Source of the DNA: Ferribacterium limneticum
GTDB lineage: Bacteria > Pseudomonadota > Gammaproteobacteria > Burkholderiales > Rhodocyclaceae
Reading direction: 5' to 3'
Assembly: GCF_020510625.1 (NCBI RefSeq)
Contig: NZ_CP075191.1
Span: 720,001-784,000 of the forward strand
Length of the DNA: 64,000 bases
Of the stretch, positions 1 to 9,910 are shown one piece after another. Within the stretch, counting starts at the first letter, position 1, and every line of letters begins with the position of its first letter. The notes beneath the pieces were generated by a model that worked only from the letters and a program-made list of their open reading frames with translations, did no database searches and was not told the origin of the DNA. The position numbers and the translations under genes were made by a program.

Positions 1-2
1 CC

Positions 3-59
3 AAGCAAACACCGGATGGGCGGGCGATCGTTCGTTTCGACTTGCCGCGCAAGGGCTAG
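3..59 (+). CDS. C-terminal end of a probable sensor histidine kinase (partial)
   Basis: Only the last 18 codons and a TAG stop lie in the window. The frame ends with residues DGRAIVRFDLPRKG, which resembles the last beta-strand of a histidine-kinase ATPase domain (a hydrophobic strand followed by LPR). The gene begins before the window and converges on msrQ. Too little is present to be sure; another protein ending in a similar strand is possible. Confidence 0.35.
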   Translation, partial: KQTPDGRAIVRFDLPRKG

Positions 60-97
60 GCGGGCTGCTGTGCCGAGCTTTCCTGTGCTTGGCTAAA

Positions 98-763
98 TCA
101 ATCAGGCTTCTGCTTGAAGAATTCTAGCGGTTTTGCCGACTGGAACTGCGGTACCGGAATCGCCTTGCGTCGGCGTTCACGAATGCGCCAGCCAAGCAGG
201 ACGGCCACTGCCACCGAATAGGCCAGCGGCCAAAGTAGCGCCGTTGCCTTGACCAGCCAGAAGTAATGAATGGTCGCGAGAATGCCGATCAGGTAAATGC
301 TGCGATGCACTTCCTGCCACTTCCTGCCGCCCAATTTGCGAATAGCCCAGTTGCTCGACGTCGCAGCCAAGGGAATCAGCAGAATGAAAGCGGCGAAGCC
401 AACGCTGACGAAGGGCCGCTTGTAGATGTCCTTGGCAATATCCTCGACCACGAAGGCGTGATCAAAACCAATGAAGGACAGAAAGTGCAGACTGGCATAG
501 AAAAAGCTGAACAGGCCGAGCATACGGCGTAGTCGGAGCAGCCAGTGCCACTGGGTGATCGTACGTAGGGGCGTGACGCAGAGGGTGATCAGCAACAGGT
601 TGAAAGTCCAGCTACCCGTCCACCGCTGGACAAATTCGACTGGATTCGGGCCAAAGTCATCGCTATAGGCCGCCCATAGCAGGCGCCCCAAGGGGAGCAG
701 GCAAAGGATGAATACGGCAATCTTGATCAAGCCCAGCTGGCGGGCATCGGGGTTAAAACTCAT
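98..763 (-). CDS. msrQ: MsrQ, heme-binding membrane subunit of methionine sulfoxide reductase
   Basis: Inner-membrane b-type cytochrome that passes electrons from the respiratory chain to the periplasmic reductase MsrP, which repairs oxidised methionines in envelope proteins. The 221-residue protein has about six hydrophobic segments. His93, His153 and His166 fall at the places where the family has its heme ligands (in SLHF, EVHRS and TIHYF). It starts one base after the msrP stop (TGACATG), so the two genes are translationally linked. Length and partner are both typical for the family. Confidence 0.95.
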   Translation of the reverse strand: MSFNPDARQLGLIKIAVFILCLLPLGRLLWAAYSDDFGPNPVEFVQRWTGSWTFNLLLITLCVTPLRTITQWHWLLRLRRMLGLFSFFYASLHFLSFIGFDHAFVVEDIAKDIYKRPFVSVGFAAFILLIPLAATSSNWAIRKLGGRKWQEVHRSIYLIGILATIHYFWLVKATALLWPLAYSVAVAVLLGWRIRERRRKAIPVPQFQSAKPLEFFKQKPD

Positions 764-764
764 G

Positions 765-1718
765 TCAGAAATTTTTCCTTAAATCCATGCCGGCATACAG
801 GCCAGCCACTTGCTCGGCATAACCGTTGAAAGGCAGAGTCTTTCGTTTGAAGAATTCGCCAAGGCGCCGTTCGTGGCTCTGGCTCCAGCGCTTGTGGGGC
901 ACATCCGGATTCACGTTCGAGTAAAAACCATACTCGTCCGGAGATGACTTGGTCCATACCGTTTCGGGTTGCTTTTCGACAAAACGGATCCGGACGATGG
1001 ATTTTGCGCCCTTGAATCCATATTTCCACGGGATGACCAGTCGAAGCGGCGCGCCATTTTGTTTGGGCATGACTTCGCCGTACATGCCGACCGCCAGGAT
1101 GCTCAGCGGGTGACGTGCTTCGTCGAGGCGGATGGCCTCCATGTAGGGCCAGTCGAGAAAGGGGATGCGAACGTAAGGCATCTGCTCGGGGTCGGCCAGG
1201 CTCCAGAATTCGACGAACTTGGCATTGCCGGTGATTTCGACGCGTTTGAGCAGTTCGCTGAAGGGGATGCCGACCCAAGGCACGACAGCGCTCCAGCCCT
1301 CGACGCAGCGCATCCGGTAGATCCGCTCCTCGAGTGCTGCCCAGCTCAGGATGTCCTCGATGGCAAAGGTTTTGGCAGTCTTGACCTCGCCGTCAACAGT
1401 CACTGTCCAGGGGCGGGTGCGCAGCCGATGGGCATGTTTGGCCGGACTCTCCTTGTCAGGGCCAAACTCGTAGAAATTACCGTAGCTGGTCATCGACTTG
1501 AAGGGCGTCGGCTTGTCGTCGCGCAACGAAAAGGGGCTGCTGATCAGGTTTCCCAGAGCTTGGCCGGGGCGCTCGCCTAGTTCGGCGCCATGACTCAGGC
1601 CGAGTCCCGCCGTGCCGGCCCCGAGTACCAGCGTACGAATGAAATCACGCCGGCTGGCATAAATGCTCGGATCGGTGATTTCAGATGCTTGAGTGTCGGC
1701 GGGGCGGCGAATCAGCAT
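765..1718 (-). CDS. msrP: MsrP, periplasmic protein-methionine-sulfoxide reductase, molybdopterin subunit
   Basis: Catalytic subunit of the MsrPQ envelope-repair system. The 317-residue protein has a twin-arginine export signal (SRRDFIRTLVLG, RR at 23-24), so it is folded with its molybdenum cofactor before export. Cys138 in the segment YRMRCVEGWS is the expected molybdenum ligand of the sulfite-oxidase-like fold. It is followed directly by msrQ. No HprSR-type regulator is visible beside it; the partial kinase at base 3 could be related but is cut off. Confidence 0.95.
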   Translation of the reverse strand: MLIRRPADTQASEITDPSIYASRRDFIRTLVLGAGTAGLGLSHGAELGERPGQALGNLISSPFSLRDDKPTPFKSMTSYGNFYEFGPDKESPAKHAHRLRTRPWTVTVDGEVKTAKTFAIEDILSWAALEERIYRMRCVEGWSAVVPWVGIPFSELLKRVEITGNAKFVEFWSLADPEQMPYVRIPFLDWPYMEAIRLDEARHPLSILAVGMYGEVMPKQNGAPLRLVIPWKYGFKGAKSIVRIRFVEKQPETVWTKSSPDEYGFYSNVNPDVPHKRWSQSHERRLGEFFKRKTLPFNGYAEQVAGLYAGMDLRKNF

Positions 1719-1822
1719 GGCAGTTCCTTTCTGTGGGCATACCGATTAGTCGGCATGGGCCTGGAATCCTTACAGAAAAGCTGGAATAGGCAGAACGTCA
1801 GACTGCTGGGATGCCCGCTGGT

Positions 1823-2662
1823 TCAGGCGGAAAGGGCGGCGCGAAGTTCGAGAATGTCGTCCTCGGCTTCTTGCAGCAGGTCGGCGTAGCGAGCGCGCTC
1901 AGCCTCCAGCATTGCTGCCTGCTGCTCATCGTGGCTGGCCGTTTGCCAGGCTGGCTGGGTGTCAGCCAGTAACTTGGCAAAATGGAGAACGTCGCTGATC
2001 GAGCAAGGGGTTTCAATATTGCGCAATTGATTCTGGTCACGAACCGCATCGGTGATCGCGTCGGGCAGGCCGAGGATGTGCAGCAGGCTTTCGCCCACGC
2101 CTTCGTGCCATCCGGCGAGGAGTTCGAGCATCGCCGGTTCGTTATCCCGGTATTCCGGATATTCGGCAGCGCGGTACATCAAGTAGAAGACGCCAATGTT
2201 ATGGACCAGTCCGGCCAGCATGGCTTCATCCGGATGAATGCGGCCCAGATGGCGAGCCAGCACCCGGGCAATCGCCGCAACCTGTACCGAGTTCTCCCAG
2301 GTCTGATGCGAAATCCTGTCATAAGCGGACAAGTTCCTGGATTTCAACATCTGGTCCATCGCGACAGCCAGTGAGGTTGTCCGGACAATATCAAAACCCA
2401 ATCGGCCAATGGCGGTGCCGACATCTGAGATGCGCTCGCCTTGCGGATTGTGGATTACTGAATTGGCCAGACGGAGCAATTTGCTGGCAATGAGTGGTTC
2501 GATGCCAATCGCCTGAATGACCTGCGCCAGGTTGGCATCAGGATCCCTTAAGGTGTTGCGCACCAGAATGGCGGCATCCAGGCAGGTAGGAAAATTGACA
2601 TCGCCCGACAGATCGCGGGCGATGTCTTCAAGAATGCGAAAGTGAATGCTGCTGCCTGACAT
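1823..2662 (-). CDS. HDOD domain signalling protein
   Basis: A protein of 279 residues made almost entirely of an HDOD domain, a degenerate relative of HD phosphohydrolases found in bacterial signalling proteins. The would-be HD pair reads His-Asn (GLVHNIGVF), which fits a non-catalytic HDOD fold. The C-terminus is a short Glu/Ala-rich probable coiled coil. I chose the ATG at 2662 because it lies just past the stop codon of the upstream CBS gene (TGAAATG); a longer in-frame start exists but would run deep into that gene. Target unknown; it probably acts with the CBS protein. Confidence 0.8.
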   Translation of the reverse strand: MSGSSIHFRILEDIARDLSGDVNFPTCLDAAILVRNTLRDPDANLAQVIQAIGIEPLIASKLLRLANSVIHNPQGERISDVGTAIGRLGFDIVRTTSLAVAMDQMLKSRNLSAYDRISHQTWENSVQVAAIARVLARHLGRIHPDEAMLAGLVHNIGVFYLMYRAAEYPEYRDNEPAMLELLAGWHEGVGESLLHILGLPDAITDAVRDQNQLRNIETPCSISDVLHFAKLLADTQPAWQTASHDEQQAAMLEAERARYADLLQEAEDDILELRAALSA

Positions 2663-2663
2663 T

Positions 2664-3095
2664 TCACCCTGCAATGTAACGTTCCAGTTGATCAATCAGG
2701 AACTTCTGATCACTGATGGTTTCCTTGACCATGTCGCCAATGGAAATCATGCCGACAACGCCGTCAGCATCATCCAGGACGGGAAGGTGGCGGAAGCGTT
2801 TTTCGGTCATCAGCGCCATGCACTCATCCAGTGTTGCGCTAGGTGTGACGTAGGCCACTCGGTCGCTCATGATTTCTCGAACCAGCGTTTCCTTGGATGT
2901 TTTGCCTTGGAGAATGATCTTGCGGGCGTAGTCGCGTTCGGAAAATATGCCGACCAGTTGTTCGCCATCCAGCACCAGCAGTGCTCCAACCTCGTGCTGC
3001 GCCATGACGGTCAGCGCGTGATAGACGGTATCGCTTGGTGCTACGACGGCCAGTGGGCGATTCCTGCCCGCTAGAAGCTGCTTGAGCGTCTTCAT
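2664..3095 (-). CDS. Tandem CBS-domain protein
   Basis: Small soluble protein of 143 residues consisting of two CBS motifs, a Bateman module that usually binds adenosine nucleotides. The pattern is typical: a first repeat around VYHALTVMAQHEVGALLV, a link through FSERDYARKIIL, and a second repeat ending in GMISIGDMVKE. The ATG at 3095 is preceded by GGAGA at good distance; the open frame extends further upstream without a better start. It is coupled to the downstream HDOD gene. The ligand and the controlled process cannot be told from sequence. Confidence 0.85.
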   Translation of the reverse strand: MKTLKQLLAGRNRPLAVVAPSDTVYHALTVMAQHEVGALLVLDGEQLVGIFSERDYARKIILQGKTSKETLVREIMSDRVAYVTPSATLDECMALMTEKRFRHLPVLDDADGVVGMISIGDMVKETISDQKFLIDQLERYIAG

Positions 3096-3215
3096 GTCTT
3101 GTCTCCTGCTCCGTTGGGGAATGGGTGCATCCAGTCTAGTCTCCTCGACGGGCACTGCCAAGCGTAGAAAAACAAAAAGGCAGCCGAAGCTGCCTTTTCT
3201 TTGCTACTGCGCGGT

Positions 3216-3851
3216 TTAGCGCAGGCCGGCGGCGTATTCGGCGACAGCCTTGATCTCAACGTCAGAGAGCTTGGCGGCAATCATGCGCATCATCTTTTCC
3301 GGGTCGTTGGCACGCTCATCTACACGGAAGGACTTCAGCTGAGCTTCAGTGTATTCCGGGAACTGGCCAGCCAGACGCGGGTACTGGGCGGGCAGGCCGG
3401 CACCGGCCGGGCCGTGGCAACCGGCACAGGCCGGAACGCCCTTCTTGAAATCGCCCTGGCGCCAAAGTTTCTGACCCAGCGCGATCTGCTTTTCGTCCTT
3501 GGCTGCTGCCGGCTTCAGCTTCTGGCTGGCGAACCAGGCAGCAACGTTTTTCATGTCTTCGTCGGACAGCGGAGCGGCCATGCCACCCATGATGGCGTTG
3601 TTGCGAACTGCCGGCTTGCCGTCAACAGCCTTGAAATTCTTCAGCTGCTTGTAAAGGTACTCTTCGCCCTGGCCCGCGAGATGGGGGTTGGCTGAGGCTG
3701 CGCTGTTACCGTCGGCGCCATGGCAGGCGACACAGACGGTTTCGGCGATGACCTTGCCCTTGGCAGGATCGGCCTTGCTCTTGGCTTCTTCCGAAGCATG
3801 GGTGATAAAACTGGTGGCAAGAAGAATTGCCATTGCCGCTGTACGGATCAT
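3216..3851 (-). CDS. Cytochrome c4 (diheme c-type cytochrome)
   Basis: Periplasmic electron carrier of 211 residues. It has a signal peptide of about 19-20 residues (MIRTAAMAILLATSFITHA) and two class I heme c sites, CVACH at 40-44 and CAGCH at 142-146, in two similar halves. This is the cytochrome c4 plan: it accepts electrons from the bc1 complex and passes them to terminal oxidases, commonly cbb3. The gene is divergent from engB. Confidence 0.93.
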   Translation of the reverse strand: MIRTAAMAILLATSFITHASEEAKSKADPAKGKVIAETVCVACHGADGNSAASANPHLAGQGEEYLYKQLKNFKAVDGKPAVRNNAIMGGMAAPLSDEDMKNVAAWFASQKLKPAAAKDEKQIALGQKLWRQGDFKKGVPACAGCHGPAGAGLPAQYPRLAGQFPEYTEAQLKSFRVDERANDPEKMMRMIAAKLSDVEIKAVAEYAAGLR

Positions 3852-3959
3852 TTTCGAACTCCTAATGCGCGTTTATGGGCGCTTTGGCCGGAACGGAGGT
3901 TACAAACCTGTTATTCTATATTAGTTCCCCTTTTCCTAGGCGGGTCATCCGAGTTTTTT

Positions 3960-4622
3960 ATGCCTCTGTTCCAGAAGGCGGTCTTTTTGACGACCGTCGC
4001 CAATCTTCGTGACTTGCCGCAGGATTCTGTCCGCGAAGTCGCCTTTGCCGGTCGTTCCAATGCCGGAAAATCATCAGCAATCAATACCCTGGCTGGCCGG
4101 GTTCGGCTTGCGTTTGTCAGCAAGACGCCAGGTCGAACGCAGCACCTCAACTATTTCACACTGGACGAAGGCAAGTATTTTGTCGACTTGCCCGGCTATG
4201 GCTACGCCAAAGCGCCGGAAGCGATCCGCTCCCAGTGGGAAGGGTTGATCGGGCCTTACCTTAGCAAGCGCGATCAGTTGGCCGGCCTGGTGGTCATCAT
4301 GGACATTCGTCGGCCGATGACTGACCTTGATTTGCGCTTGATCGACTGGTTCCGTCCGACCGGGCGACCAATCCATATCCTGCTTTCCAAATCGGACAAG
4401 CTGAGCCGTCAGGATCAGACGAAGGCCCTGCGCTCGGTCAAGGCGGAAGTGGCGACCTGGGGCGACGCTGATCTCTACTCGGTCCAGCTTTTTTCCAGTC
4501 TGAAAAAGGCCGGGGTGGAGGAGGCTGAACGTGTGCTCGCCAGTTGGCTGGAGATTGAGATCAAGCAGAAGGAAAACAAAGGGCCCCCGGATAAGGGGGG
4601 TCCGGGGGCCAAAATGCCCTAA
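3960..4622 (+). CDS. engB: EngB/YihA ribosome-biogenesis GTPase
   Basis: Small essential GTPase for assembly of the large ribosomal subunit. The 220-residue form starts at the ATG at 3960 (MPLFQKAVFLTT); an 80-residue upstream extension would overlap cytochrome c4 and is not credible. Motifs: G1 GRSNAGKS, G3 DLPGYG, G4 SKSD. Its placement divergent from cytochrome c4 is common in Betaproteobacteria. The last 15 or so residues (Gly/Pro/Lys-rich) are encoded by a palindromic repeat and are probably not part of the conserved fold. Confidence 0.95.
   Translation: MPLFQKAVFLTTVANLRDLPQDSVREVAFAGRSNAGKSSAINTLAGRVRLAFVSKTPGRTQHLNYFTLDEGKYFVDLPGYGYAKAPEAIRSQWEGLIGPYLSKRDQLAGLVVIMDIRRPMTDLDLRLIDWFRPTGRPIHILLSKSDKLSRQDQTKALRSVKAEVATWGDADLYSVQLFSSLKKAGVEEAERVLASWLEIEIKQKENKGPPDKGGPGAKMP
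4585..4612. repeat. Palindromic element forming the 3' end of engB
   Basis: A perfect 10-bp stem (GGCCCCCGGA / TCCGGGGGCC) lies inside the last codons of engB and encodes the tail KGPPDKGGPGA. There is no T-tract right after it, so it is more like a dispersed extragenic palindrome than a classical terminator, though it could stall polymerase or protect the 3' end of the mRNA. Confidence 0.55.
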
Positions 4623-4753
4623 CGTTGTCAAGGCACCCGCTCAGGGAGGTGAAGCGGGAGACAGCGCGTGCCATCTGGGAACTCTGACGCGGGTCAAGGC
4701 GATAAGTTCCGCGCTGTTGGAAAATTTTTCAGTGTCGAATTGATAGAGGTTGA

Positions 4754-5764
<1,011 letters not shown>

Positions 5765-5795
5765 TCGCTAGTTAGTGGATGTTAGCGAAGTTTGG

Positions 5796-5820
5796 GGGGT
5801 GCCATGGCGCCCCTTGTTTT
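5796..5820 (+). terminator. Probable hemB terminator
   Basis: A GC-rich hairpin (GGGGTGCC / GGCGCCCC, one G-T pair, AT loop) is followed by TTGTTTTT, 30 bases after the hemB stop. Confidence 0.6.
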
Positions 5821-5822
5821 TG

Positions 5823-5834
5823 CTGAGTACTAAC
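5823..5834. promoter_or_regulatory. Possible SlmA-binding-like site
   Basis: CTGAGTACTAAC matches 10 of 12 positions of the enterobacterial SlmA binding palindrome (GTGAGTACTCAC). It lies just past the 3' end of the slmA gene. One isolated imperfect match is weak evidence, and the betaproteobacterial consensus may differ. Confidence 0.2.
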
Positions 5835-5858
5835 GACTGGCGACTAACATCTGCCTTT

Positions 5859-6467
5859 TTAGGCGCCCGGTGCCCCGGATTGCGACAGGCAGGCGAAGTA
5901 GAGCATGGGCCATTGCTGTGGCCATTGCGTCAGCGGCTCGCGGGTGAAGCCACTGCGCGCATATTGCTCCCAGCGGCCGACGACGTAGCAGCGTAGCAGA
6001 TTGGCCAGGGCGCCAAAGTCGGCATCGGGCTTCAGGTTTTCCTGCGTCGCGGCAATACGCAGGGCCTGTTTCATGGCGGCCTCGACCTTGTCGAGCAGCG
6101 CATTGATGCGGGTCTGGAGGCGTTCGTTTTCATTGACCAGAGCGTCGCCGATCAGCACGCGAGTCATGCCGCGATTCTTCTGGGCGAAGCGCAGCAACAG
6201 GCCGATGATCAGTTCGATCTGTTTGAAGCCTTCAGTTTCCTCGGAAGTGATTTGGTTGATCACGCTGAACAGGCTTTGCTCGATGAATTCGATCAGGCCC
6301 TCGAACATCTGGGCCTTGCTGGCGAAGTGGCGGTAGAGCGCCGCTTCGGAGCATTCCAGCTTGGCGGCCAGCGCGGCGGTGGTGATCTTTTCCCCTTTCG
6401 GGGTTTCCAACATTTCGGCCAGTGTCTGCAGGATTTGCAGGCGGCGTTCGCCCGGTTTTGTTGCCAT
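5859..6467 (-). CDS. slmA: Nucleoid occlusion factor SlmA (TetR family)
   Basis: TetR-fold DNA-binding protein that blocks FtsZ assembly over the chromosome. 202 residues; N-terminal helix-turn-helix around residues 28-55 (TTAALAAKLECSEAALYRHF) and a helical ligand/FtsZ-interaction domain with features seen in SlmA, such as the central IELIIGLLLRFAQKNRGMTRVL stretch and the C-terminal RCYVVGRWEQYARSGF. The ATG at 6467 has a strong GGAGGAGAG ribosome site. It lies 36 bases downstream of the HAD gene, probably cotranscribed. Confidence 0.9.
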   Translation of the reverse strand: MATKPGERRLQILQTLAEMLETPKGEKITTAALAAKLECSEAALYRHFASKAQMFEGLIEFIEQSLFSVINQITSEETEGFKQIELIIGLLLRFAQKNRGMTRVLIGDALVNENERLQTRINALLDKVEAAMKQALRIAATQENLKPDADFGALANLLRCYVVGRWEQYARSGFTREPLTQWPQQWPMLYFACLSQSGAPGA

Positions 6468-6503
6468 GAAACTCTCCTCCTGGTTGTCGATTTTGTTTGA
6501 AAA

Positions 6504-7142
6504 TTATAATCGACCGCAGCGTTTTGGTAACTGCAGTGCGGAGTTGATCTTGAGGTCTACAAAAGGCGATTGACGTAAGCCAGCACTCACCCACACAGTT
6601 TTCATGCCCAGCTTTTTGGCACTGATCAGATTGGCCAGGGTGTCTTCGATCATGATGCAGCGGCGCGGGTTGAGGCGCTCTGCTCGTAGCAGCGCACGGA
6701 AGCCAGCCAGCATTGGCTTGGGTTGGAATCGAACGTTCTCTACCGAGTAAATGGCGTCAAAGCAGCCTCTCAGTCCGGTGATGTCGAGGACCGCTTCCGT
6801 GTAATGTCGGGGGGCATTCGAGAAGATGATCTTGCGACCAGGCAGGCGACGCAGCACCTGGATCAAGGGCTTGTCGAAAACCAGCATGCGCTTCAGGTCA
6901 GGAAACTGGTGGGTTTCCCACAGGAAATGATTTGGATCGGTGCCATGATGGCGCATCAGGCCGAGCAGCGTGGCACCGTAGCGGTCCCAGTAATCTTGCC
7001 GAATACGTGTCGCTTCGTGCTCGTCTACGCCGAGGTGCCGCTCGATGTATTCCCGCATCGAGCGGTTGATATGGGGAAAGATATGAGGGGTCGCGTTGTG
7101 CAGCGTGTTGTCGAGATCGAATAACCAAACCGGTTTTTTCAC
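6504..7142 (-). CDS. HAD hydrolase, pyrimidine 5'-nucleotidase type
   Basis: Cytosolic phosphatase of 212 residues. The catalytic motif I is FDLDNTL near the N-terminus; motif II lies around FSNAPRHYTEA and the acidic motif around IMIEDTLANLISAKKLGM. This pattern and length fit the SDT1/pyrimidine 5'-nucleotidase subfamily that dephosphorylates UMP/CMP-like nucleotides. The start is GTG at 7142 with GGGAG upstream. It sits between argB and slmA, and a terminator-like hairpin separates it from argB. Substrate is inferred from family only. Confidence 0.85.
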   Translation of the reverse strand: MKKPVWLFDLDNTLHNATPHIFPHINRSMREYIERHLGVDEHEATRIRQDYWDRYGATLLGLMRHHGTDPNHFLWETHQFPDLKRMLVFDKPLIQVLRRLPGRKIIFSNAPRHYTEAVLDITGLRGCFDAIYSVENVRFQPKPMLAGFRALLRAERLNPRRCIMIEDTLANLISAKKLGMKTVWVSAGLRQSPFVDLKINSALQLPKRCGRL

Positions 7143-7164
7143 TGCGACTCCCGAGGCGCAAAGG

Positions 7165-7190
7165 AAAAAGCCCGCAGTTGCGGGCTTTTC
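7165..7190 (-). terminator. argB terminator
   Basis: Stem AAAAGCCCGC / GCGGGCTTTT with a 4-base loop; on the minus strand it ends in a run of T, 17 bases past the argB stop. Confidence 0.8.
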
Positions 7191-7206
7191 GGGTTGGCTG
7201 TCAGCA

Positions 7207-8596
<1,390 letters not shown>

Positions 8597-8656
8597 GCTT
8601 GCCTCCTTGGTTGATCAAACTTTCCTGATCCCAATATAGGAGGCTTTTTTGTGGTT

Positions 8657-9109
8657 TCAAGTCCTTGAAGCGAGTCGCTGTGGAAGCATCAGGATGGCAT
8701 CCCGGTTGCTCCATGAGAAGCACAGTTCGGCCGCTTGCAACCAGGGAAGCCATTGCCAGCTTCGATGCTCGTCCGGGGCTGTGGTGATGTCGATTCGCTG
8801 CGGAACCTGCAGGCTGAAGACGTGTTCGGTGTTATGGGTGATGCCCGGGGGGTAGCGGTGCCGCCACTCGCTGAAGATTTCGTAAGTGTTGATGATCGAC
8901 CAGTCGACGAAATGCTCGGTGGCGGCGCCAATTCCCGTTTCTTCGAGGACTTCCCTGCGTGCGGTATCAATCAGCGCCTCGCTCCCCTCCCGGCTACCGG
9001 TGACCGATTGCCAGAATCCTGGATGCGCCGCTCTTTCCAGAACGAGTACATCGAGTTTCGGGGTGTGGATGACCACCAGAACCGAGATCGGCTGCTTGGT
9101 GCCAGTCAT
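8657..9109 (-). CDS. nudB: Dihydroneopterin triphosphate diphosphatase NudB (Nudix)
   Basis: Nudix hydrolase that removes pyrophosphate from dihydroneopterin triphosphate in folate synthesis. 150 residues; a complete Nudix box (GSREGSEALIDTARREVLEETG) gives the GX5EX7REUXEEXGU pattern. Start ATG 9109 overlaps the barstar stop codon (ATGA). It is the last gene of the aspS-ribonuclease-barstar-nudB run; an aspS-nudB association is common in Beta- and Gammaproteobacteria, which supports the assignment. Confidence 0.88.
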   Translation of the reverse strand: MTGTKQPISVLVVIHTPKLDVLVLERAAHPGFWQSVTGSREGSEALIDTARREVLEETGIGAATEHFVDWSIINTYEIFSEWRHRYPPGITHNTEHVFSLQVPQRIDITTAPDEHRSWQWLPWLQAAELCFSWSNRDAILMLPQRLASRT

Positions 9110-9537
9110 GCCTCGGGTAGCGCGGGAACGCCCCGTGCAGGGGCATCAATGAATATCCAAAACGGGGTGTGTGAATTGCGGCGGATTTCTGCGGCTGTCT
9201 GCAATACCTCTATCAGTGTCGCAAAGCCATCGGGGTCGGCTGCGCGCAGATTGGCTATCCCGTTAATCAACAGAACATGCCCTTTTGCCGGCTGCCAATC
9301 CGGATCTGCCAGGCAGTCGCATAGGGCATCAAGATTGGCGCCATACCAGATCGGAAACTTGAATGCAGACCCCAGTTCAGCCAACACGTCTTCGATTGAT
9401 GAGGGGGTTGTAATGCCGGCGGTCAGAACGCAGAAGCGGGCTCGGGAGGCCGCGGCCTCGACTGCCGATTGTCGGGATGCGCTCAGGTAACACACGCCTG
9501 AAGCATCGGCATTTTTGAGCAGATTATCGTTCATCAA
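9106..9537 (-). CDS. Barstar-family ribonuclease inhibitor
   Basis: Predicted cytosolic inhibitor of a barnase-type ribonuclease. 143 residues, with the barstar core around FPIWYGANLDALCDCLADP followed by the strand GHVLLINGIANL. The family blocks the RNase active site with an acidic helix. It lies 7 bases downstream of the ribonuclease gene and overlaps nudB, so enzyme and inhibitor are made from one message. About 40 N-terminal residues extend beyond the usual 90-residue barstar. Confidence 0.85.
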   Translation of the reverse strand: MMNDNLLKNADASGVCYLSASRQSAVEAAASRARFCVLTAGITTPSSIEDVLAELGSAFKFPIWYGANLDALCDCLADPDWQPAKGHVLLINGIANLRAADPDGFATLIEVLQTAAEIRRNSHTPFWIFIDAPARGVPALPEA

Positions 9538-9544
9538 TCACCAT

Positions 9545-9904
9545 CTATTCCCGAATTCGCCGAAAGCTGCGGTAGTGATCGTCGGTGTAGTAATACTCGC
9601 CACCTTGTCCGGAAATGATGCGGCGTGGGCCGCGATCCCGACGCGAGGGGGTTTTGACGGTGTATTCCCGGTAGTAGCCTCGCGGATGGAACGGGAGGCG
9701 CTTTTCGAAATTGCCGAAAGTAATGCCATCGCGCTCGTAGGGGAATGGTCCCCCTTGCTTGATCAAGTCCAGTGTTTGGCGAGCTTCGCGTGGCAAGTCC
9801 GAACTTGCCACGCTATCGGTCGAAGCGCTACGTTCAAAGCTGAAACCAAATGCGCTTCCGACCGCAAGCCAGGCAACGATCAGGAAGCGCAGGAAAATCA
9901 GCAT
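9545..9904 (-). CDS. Secreted guanyl-specific ribonuclease (RNase Sa/barnase family)
   Basis: 119 residues with an N-terminal signal peptide (hydrophobic residues 2-20) and a mature domain very like the microbial RNase N1/T1/Sa family. The catalytic glutamate (Glu80 in YYREYTV), arginine (in RGPRRIISG, 91-99) and histidine (His110 in YYTDDHYRSF) are all present, so the enzyme should be active. It lies between aspS and its presumed inhibitor barstar. It could serve RNA scavenging or toxicity to other cells; export is expected but destination is unknown. Confidence 0.88.
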   Translation of the reverse strand: MLIFLRFLIVAWLAVGSAFGFSFERSASTDSVASSDLPREARQTLDLIKQGGPFPYERDGITFGNFEKRLPFHPRGYYREYTVKTPSRRDRGPRRIISGQGGEYYYTDDHYRSFRRIRE

Positions 9905-9910
9905 GCTCGC

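Noticed and set aside
3720..3959. 80-codon N-terminal extension of EngB
   Set aside because: It overlaps the cytochrome c4 gene and promoter region; the ATG at 3960 gives the standard EngB N-terminus.
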